Origin: Aquanectria penicillioides
Lineage: Eukaryota > Ascomycota > Sordariomycetes > Hypocreales > Nectriaceae
Assembly (NCBI GenBank): GCA_003415625.1
Contig: PYIU01000007.1
Location: 1,116,001-1,180,000 of the forward strand
Length of the DNA stretch: 64,000 bases
Reading direction: 5' to 3'
This document shows positions 57,698 through 64,000 of the stretch, piece after piece. A model generated the notes under the pieces. That model was not told the origin of the DNA and made no database searches. It saw nothing but the letters and a program-made list of their open reading frames with translations. The position numbers were made by a program, and so were the translations under genes. Position 1 is the stretch's first letter. Every line of letters starts with the position of its first letter.

Positions 57698-60600
57698 GGT
57701 AAGGCAAAGGCAAGCAAGGTAGCTGCCAACGCATGGAGGTAGCAGCAGCCTCACAGCAGAAAAAAAAGCAACACCAGGTAAAATGGTTGGATAGTAGAAC
57801 AATAAGCAAACGGCATGCACGGAGACGGGCATGGTAAGTTGAGAAGTAATTGGCAAGTGGAGGCGTCTAGATACGAAGGATCCAGACCGGGGGCTTGGGG
57901 CGACGCAATTGCAAAGTCCAAACACCAAGCGTCAAGCGTCAATCAACGAGAGAGCCAAGGATTCACGGATTTTGATCATCAACCGAGCTAGAATGAGAAG
58001 CAGGTATAGTGGCCGGCTCAGGGGGGCGTGTGGGCATGGGATTGCCAGTTGCTCCTGCCGCTGCTGCTGTTGGATGGTGGGGACCACTGCGGAAAGCACA
58101 CTGAGATTCAAAGAGGGGCAACTACGGGCAGGTAACGTATCGCTGATGACAATCTGACCGAGATCTTGCGTTGGGGGAAATTTTCGTTTCTTTTGCTTCG
58201 TTCGGCCGGCCAGCCAGACAAAGCAGGATCCCTTGGTTCCTGGCTGCAGGGTTTTTCTCATTCCTTCTTTTTGCTTTTTCTTATTTTCTTTTGCGTTTTC
58301 TTCGCTGTTCGGCATTTGACATTCATCGACGGTGGCACTTCCCTTTTCGGCTGTGCATATCCTCTTCTCATGCTGAGCATTTCGGCGCAATGTCTTGGAC
58401 GGAGGTTTTACCCGCAAGGGTACTCATTGTCGTACCGTATAGCCTTGGTGGGTAAGGTATACCAAGTGACCTCATGCCTGGGCTATACAGTATCCTTAGT
58501 TTCGTCGACTATCCCTTAGCACAGGAAGTTGGTTGGCAAACAGGTCATTTCTCCACGGTAGCGTGGCTACTATTCACCCTAGCAGCGAGTCAATCCACAC
58601 ATCCACCATTATCTCATCCGCCAAGCATCTTCCAAACTTGGAGCTATGGACACACTCACACACTCACAATTTCACACCCACACACATACTGACACACAGA
58701 CACACGACAGCACCATAAAATCTCCTTGAGAGGTGTGCTGGGTTGCCTCGCCTGCCCGCCCATCCCATCCAGAACAGTCCGCCCGCCCCGAAATCCCCTC
58801 GTTTGTCCACCTCCTTTGGTGCCGTCGCCCATTGGCCCTGATAGCGAAGGGATCTGGGCGGAATTTCACAGCGGCATGATTGGATAAAAACCGGTCATTC
58901 GTGATGCACCTATTTGCTGGAAAGTTGCTGCACTTGCTTGGAGGTGTTTTGCCCCTCCCCCGCCCTGCCAATGTCAATGCCACGACCAACCGCCCATCTC
59001 TTGTTCCAAGATCCACCATCTCACCACTCACCACTGCCACCACTTCCACTACTGTACGGCACCAAACCCTGGGCTGGACCCTCACACAGCAGGGTCCAGG
59101 GCTGGATGGCGCTCAGGTAGGACAAGGAGACGAGAAGCTATGGGCCACGCAGCAAGGAACATGGGAGGTGCGAGGCGACAACAGTTGAGATAGCTCCTTC
59201 TCCACCTTCTCAAGGTAAGGCAAAATAGCTCCACCTCCGCCTCCAACTACAAGATACTCCTTTGCACATGGGCAATCGTTATCAATGAATGACGAATTCT
59301 GCCGGCCGGCTAGGAAGCTGGGAAGCACATGAGAGCCCAGAAGGAAATCAGCTTCGCTCTCTTTCTGTACTTGGTCTATAATCTCTGATACATCTCTGAT
59401 ACAACACATCATCACACATCGTCATCACCTACTACCTCTCGGAGATCCAATCCGAAGGCTACAATACACCGAGTCCCGACCACCCATGTTTTTCCCTCAT
59501 CAAATCGAGTGGAAAAGCGTCAACGTCAGACCGACTTCTCCACCACCACTACAGGCAGAGAATAAGAAAAGAAAAAAAGTCAAAGAGCATGAATGTAAAT
59601 TTTAAGGCCTCCCATCTGAGTTTTGGTCACCTGTGATTCGTCTCACGCTTCGGGAGGTGGCCAACCAAGAGGGCCTAATCTACCGCTTTTTGAGGTGAGG
59701 GGAAAGCAGAGCAGCAAAAATGTAAGAAATCATGTAAGGCATTCCTGTGTGCCCCTCGTCCCTACCCACCTAATCATCCATGAGACAGAACCCCTTGCTG
59801 TTTGCCGCTGACAGACCGGCCCGGCCTTGGGGTCTTTGCAGGTGAAGACGTGCTGGCAGTTCCCCGTCCCCGTGCAGCTTGAGGCAACGGACGGGCGGCG
59901 CACTGCATGGACAACCTGCATGGCCTCGTCCTCTCCCCGTGGAGTCCATGTGCCTCTGTTGGGGCTCATGGGTCAGTCAATGGTCACGGGCCGTGACCTG
60001 GTCCTTGAACCCTATCCATTCCTGCTTTGAGAGACGACGACAATCTGCAAATCTGCGTCTGCCCGCCCGCTTTCTCCGCGAACCTACCTTGACACCTCTC
60101 CATCGTTACTGTCCACTTCTCCAACGACTACTACTCCTGCGAGCTGCCGCCACGAAGAGTTGAAATTTTTTTCCCTTTTTATTTTTTTAATTTTTTAATT
60201 TTTTTTTAAGTTATGACTTGGGCCTTTGGTATCGTCTGATAGGATGGTTGAAAAGTGTGAGCTATCACCCGTTACGCTCACCTTTGAACGACAATGTACA
60301 TGGCCATACGGCTACTTGCAGAGACTAGGAGGCTCTGCCTAGGACCGGTTGTTTTTTCCTTCTTGCTTTCCTATGCTGGGTAAACTTTGATGATCCGGAT
60401 GTACTTCCTTAGCGCTGTGATGTCTTTCGTGACTTGGAGAAAGACAAGGGGGGCCCTCCTAGTCCGGACAGGATTATCCCAGTCAGCTGTGACCCATATT
60501 CTCGCGATCATCTGGACAGCCAGTCCTAGGAGACGATCGATGAGCGGAGACGATTTCATGGGCCGGGGACGCACGCACCTACCACGGGGTATGTGCTCTA

Positions 60601-62880
60601 GCTCTAATGTACATGGGGTTGGAGCTATTTACAGTACTCCCCCATAGAAGGAGGAGCGGATTCCTAGGCCAACGGGATAAACACCAGAGAAGAGACGAAG
60701 AGAGACGTCCCAGGTGGCATGACTTGCAACGGCTGCGATTGATGCTGTGCATGTTGGGAAGCTAGCGAACTGTACATACATCAGCTAGCTCCAGCGGCGG
60801 AGGTTGACTGGCCCAGAAAGACCGAAGAGCTTTGACGGGTGAGCAAGTCGAAGGACCGGGAAGAAAAAGCAAGAAAAGCTGTTAGATTTGCTTGCCTTGA
60901 CGCGAGATTGTCAGATTCGCCGTGGACCTTGCTGCTGGAGCCGGGCCTATGGCCAGCCTCAAAGGCAGCATTACGGCGGGGGCTGACGCCTGGTTCTGAG
61001 CTGGTCGAGCTAGGCTAACACGAGATTGAGGAGCTCTGGCTCGATTCTCCGTGACTGCTTCACTGAGTTTTCAGCCCAGGTCGCATTGCAGGCTCTGAGC
61101 GGCAGTAAGTGTACATAGCATGAAAGCCATGGGGATTAGTCTAGGCATCGCATTGGCATTGGAATCGGTACTGGCATCGCGACTTTGCGCATCTCACGCC
61201 CGGTCTCGCCCAGCGTTTACAGAGTACAGCGCACAGCGCACAACGCACAACACACCACGCCCCCCTTGCTCCGACTGCGTCGAGAGGCTCGATCCGATGT
61301 GAACGAGACAAGCGAGAAAGCAGAGCACGGGCGCCTCCATTTCGACTGCGACGCACATCCCTAACCGCCCCAGGGAAAGAAACATATGGAGAACAAAAAG
61401 AATGTTGACGTACACGCCTCCTCCACAACGCACGGACAACTCAGCGCCGGGGAGAAGGGGGGGGTTGCGTTTGGCCCCAGGCACGCCCGCCCGCCGCCGC
61501 ACCCTCGACACTGCGAGGTGCATATTTTTTGCTGATGGGGCAGCGTCTCATAGGGTGGAATATTGCCCCCTCACGGTGGGTGGAAGGGGTATAGTGGGAG
61601 CGCAATTTTGCAAAAAAAGATGCAAACTGCGGCAGATGCAAACGCTTTTTTTGCAGGAAAGCAACGCTGTTGGATGGCAGATGGAGGGGGGGAAGGGGGG
61701 GGGGGAGGCCATGTGTGTGATGGAGGGTGTGTGTTGTGAGGTGTTTGGCGTCGGCGTCAGTGCCAATGCCAGTGCTCAGTGTCAGTGTCAGTGTGGGAGC
61801 TGCGGATTGGATGGTGTGGGCGGAAACCCTGTGTTTGTCAACCACGTATGATGAACTGGATGGAGAGAAGTGTTTATCTTCGGTGGGTGAGGAGGGGAGG
61901 TTCCGCCGAGGTACAGTACTTTGTTTGAAGGCCGTCTAAGTCATGGAACAAGCGTTTCATTGACCATGACCATGGCCATGACCAAGTGAGGCCAAACAAG
62001 CAAGGAGTCATGGATCATCGCTTAACAATCATCATCGTTGTTGCCGTTGTGGTGTTTCGTGTTCTGATGTTGGGGAGACTCCACTAGCCGTGCTTCCAAC
62101 AACTACTGCAACTCTAGATGCTACTTTGTATCATCTACATCTACATCTACACCTGCGGCTACGTCCAACACAAGATACAGGTTTCTCGAGGAACTACCTA
62201 CCTACGTAACTATCCGGGCAATCGCCGCAATCTTCAGCTTCCATAGACACCGTGACGTAGTCACCCATTCCCGTTACATTTCGCTTCGCCAACGAATTCG
62301 GGATCCGATAACCTTCCCGACTGTTGTCTTTTCTTCTCTCGCCGCTTGTCTTGCACTCTCATTCACATGTTTGCGCCCTACCAGACCCGCTTGACCCCTT
62401 GTCATCCTCATTCCCCCTCACCCCCAACGCTGTACAACAACGACGAGAGAGCTAAACCAAAATTACACAGTCTCTCTGGGTTGCCATCGCCCGTCCCGTG
62501 CTCCGTTGCACATTTCTTTCAACCCTGCTTCACGCAACGGATGCAATTTCAACCGCCGGGCATATCAGCCCAGCCGACTATTCCCCTCGCTTCTCTCTCG
62601 TCCTCGTCATCCTTCTCCTTCAGTTCTCGCGTTCCTTGCCGTAGATTACCTAGTTCGACTGGCATGTTGGGGAGGTACGAGTCTAGGCCCAGGCCAGGCT
62701 TCCTGTCCGTGTTCCCAACGCCTCGGGTCCGGTCTCCTTCGAAAGGATGTCCCAAACTCCGTAGTGTGGTGATGGCGTCTCGCTGTTCTTACGTCTCCTG
62801 CTGTCGTGTAAGTTCGCGGCAACACAAGAAACAGGAGCAGCCGACGGAGACGGGCCATGGGCACGGTTCCATCTCCGAAG

Positions 62881-62932
62881 CCCCCCCCCCCCCCCTTTCC
62901 TTTTCTTTTTTCTTTTTTTTTCTCCTTTCCCG
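62881..62932. repeat. C15 run followed by a pyrimidine tract
   Basis: Fifteen C then an uninterrupted C/T tract of about 37 bases. It is a candidate triplex- or i-motif-forming sequence. Confidence 0.9.
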
Positions 62933-63244
62933 GTTTTTATTATCCCGACATGTCAACGGGAAGCGGTTGAGGTTGTGCAACGGCATCTCGCGGACACGCA
63001 TGCACGCATCCCGTTGCCCTCAAATCTCGACCTCTGGTGCGTTGCTGATTCCCCGGGAGCAGTTGGGGTCCTGGGAATCGGAGAATTCCCCCTCCTCTCA
63101 TCGTCTTGTCCTTGTAACGTGATACTTGCTCGCCCCTCTTTTCCAGCAACAACATATCACGATAGATCTGAGGCCACGAAAACCCTCGCTTATGCGCCGC
63201 CTTGTCCTTCACAAAATCGCCGGTCCAATACCTCTCGTGCAATG

Positions 63245-63270
63245 GTGATGTGATGTGATGTGATGTGATG
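63245..63270. repeat. (GTGAT)n pentanucleotide repeat
   Basis: Five copies of GTGAT in tandem. Confidence 0.9.
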
Positions 63271-63792
63271 ACACGAATATACGAGGAGAATCCGCAGCAG
63301 TCCAATACGAGTCCCATGAGCCCTAGACCACCGCCACGGATCTTTCTCCCAACGTCTATCCGGGCCTTGCGTGCTCTGCTCCTCGACGCGCAAGATAGGG
63401 GGGCGAGTCCGTGGGAGCACAAGGCTATGGTACACAACAGTCGCCGACAGCAGTAGAGCGCATCAGGCATTGGCTTGTTGCCATGAATGCTTTAAAAGAA
63501 AATCGAGGAGAGCGTTTCGCTATTTTCTACCGACCGAACCAGACCGACCCGACCAACCATGAATCCGTCTACACACCCAGAGCTTCATGCCTGAGTAGCC
63601 CTCTATCCAAACTCGCAAGAAGGACCGTTCGCCAGACCCTCCCGACGTGATACTACATACAATAGGTTCGAAGCAAGATACCCGAAAGAACTGCCTCGAC
63701 GCACACAAGAGCCGCCCATGATACACACCGAGTCGTGTAAGCATGTCAAATCCCCTTAGGTCCCATTCCACTTCCGTCCATTTCGTTAAAAG

Positions 63793-63826
63793 AAAAAAAA
63801 AAAAAAGGGGGGGGGGGGGGGGGGGG
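63793..63826. repeat. A14-G20 purine homopolymer junction
   Basis: Fourteen A directly followed by twenty G. Such a run is hard to sequence, so the exact length is uncertain. It could form a G-quadruplex. Confidence 0.9.
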
Positions 63827-64000
63827 ACAAGCAATGTCCCAAGTACATCAAGTAAAAAAGCAAAAAGAGGCTGAGAATTGATGGAGAGTGTAGAATCTCT
63901 TTTGACCATGGCCCAAATCTTATCCTTTCCGAATCCCATTCTGGTAAGAATGTATTAGATAAAAGAAGAAGAATAGAGAGCAAGAAAATGACGAAATGAA

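Larger units (their letters stand above)
54848..64000. other. Nine-kilobase gene-free region with simple repeats
   Basis: No reading frame on either strand has a recognisable domain, conserved block or splice structure. The longest (plus 62346-63122) is interrupted in meaning by translated homopolymers. The region holds many microsatellites and homopolymer tracts, listed separately. It may be the long upstream region of a regulator beyond 64000 or of the gene starting at 54847, or carry long non-coding RNA. Confidence 0.4.

Noticed and set aside
62346..63122. 258-codon open frame on the plus strand
   Set aside because: It translates homopolymer and pyrimidine tracts (runs of Pro, Ser and Phe) and shows no family resemblance.

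Overview
The window comes from the nuclear genome of a filamentous ascomycete, most likely a sordariomycete (Hypocreales-like). The evidence is short introns of about 50-75 bases with GTRNGT donors, CTNAC-type branch sites and YAG acceptors, a dispersed single 5S rRNA gene, intron-containing tRNA genes, fungal-type protein families, and degenerate repeats with C-to-T / G-to-A changes like those left by RIP. The species assignment is inference.

Layout. 1-12.4 kb is gene-poor. It holds two intron-bearing tRNA-Asn genes in opposite orientation, two tRNA-derived fragments, a diverged inverted repeat around them, and a broken GIY-YIG-domain gene. 12.4-28.5 kb is a housekeeping block: a stomatin-like SPFH protein, NOP58, V-ATPase subunit d (VMA6), mitochondrial ribosomal protein uS15m, cytosolic ribosomal protein uS2 (RPS0) and a large RasGEF of the LTE1 type. 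28.5-34.6 kb has no recognised protein gene but carries an intact 5S rRNA gene. 34.6-37.8 kb holds an Ap4A-phosphorylase-like gene and an eight-exon CorA-like membrane protein gene. 37.8-42.9 kb is an accessory patch: a pfs (nucleoside phosphorylase) remnant, a small orphan gene with a very clear promoter and 5'-UTR intron, a three-copy upstream repeat, a truncated 5S copy, and a 469-bp MITE-like element with 40-bp terminal inverted repeats. 42.9-54.9 kb is again gene-dense: a 676-residue glycosylated membrane protein, SEC18/NSF, the splicing factor CWC25, a 200-residue beta-barrel-like protein, a 185-residue conserved fungal protein and a KxDL/BLOC-1-like protein. 54.9-64 kb is a 9-kb stretch with microsatellites and homopolymer tracts but no gene I can support.

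Several genes sit head to head and probably share promoters: NOP58/VMA6, uS15m/RPS0, SEC18/CWC25, and the 200-/185-residue pair. NOP58 (box C/D snoRNP), RPS0 and uS15m put three ribosome-related functions within about 6.5 kb.

The main anomalies are the apparent single-base frame breaks in two otherwise well-preserved genes (two in CWC25, one in the LTE1-like gene), the MITE, the 5S gene and its truncated inverted copy, the mirror-arranged tRNA-Asn cluster, and the orphan small gene with its upstream repeats. I did not find a convincing new multi-gene system.
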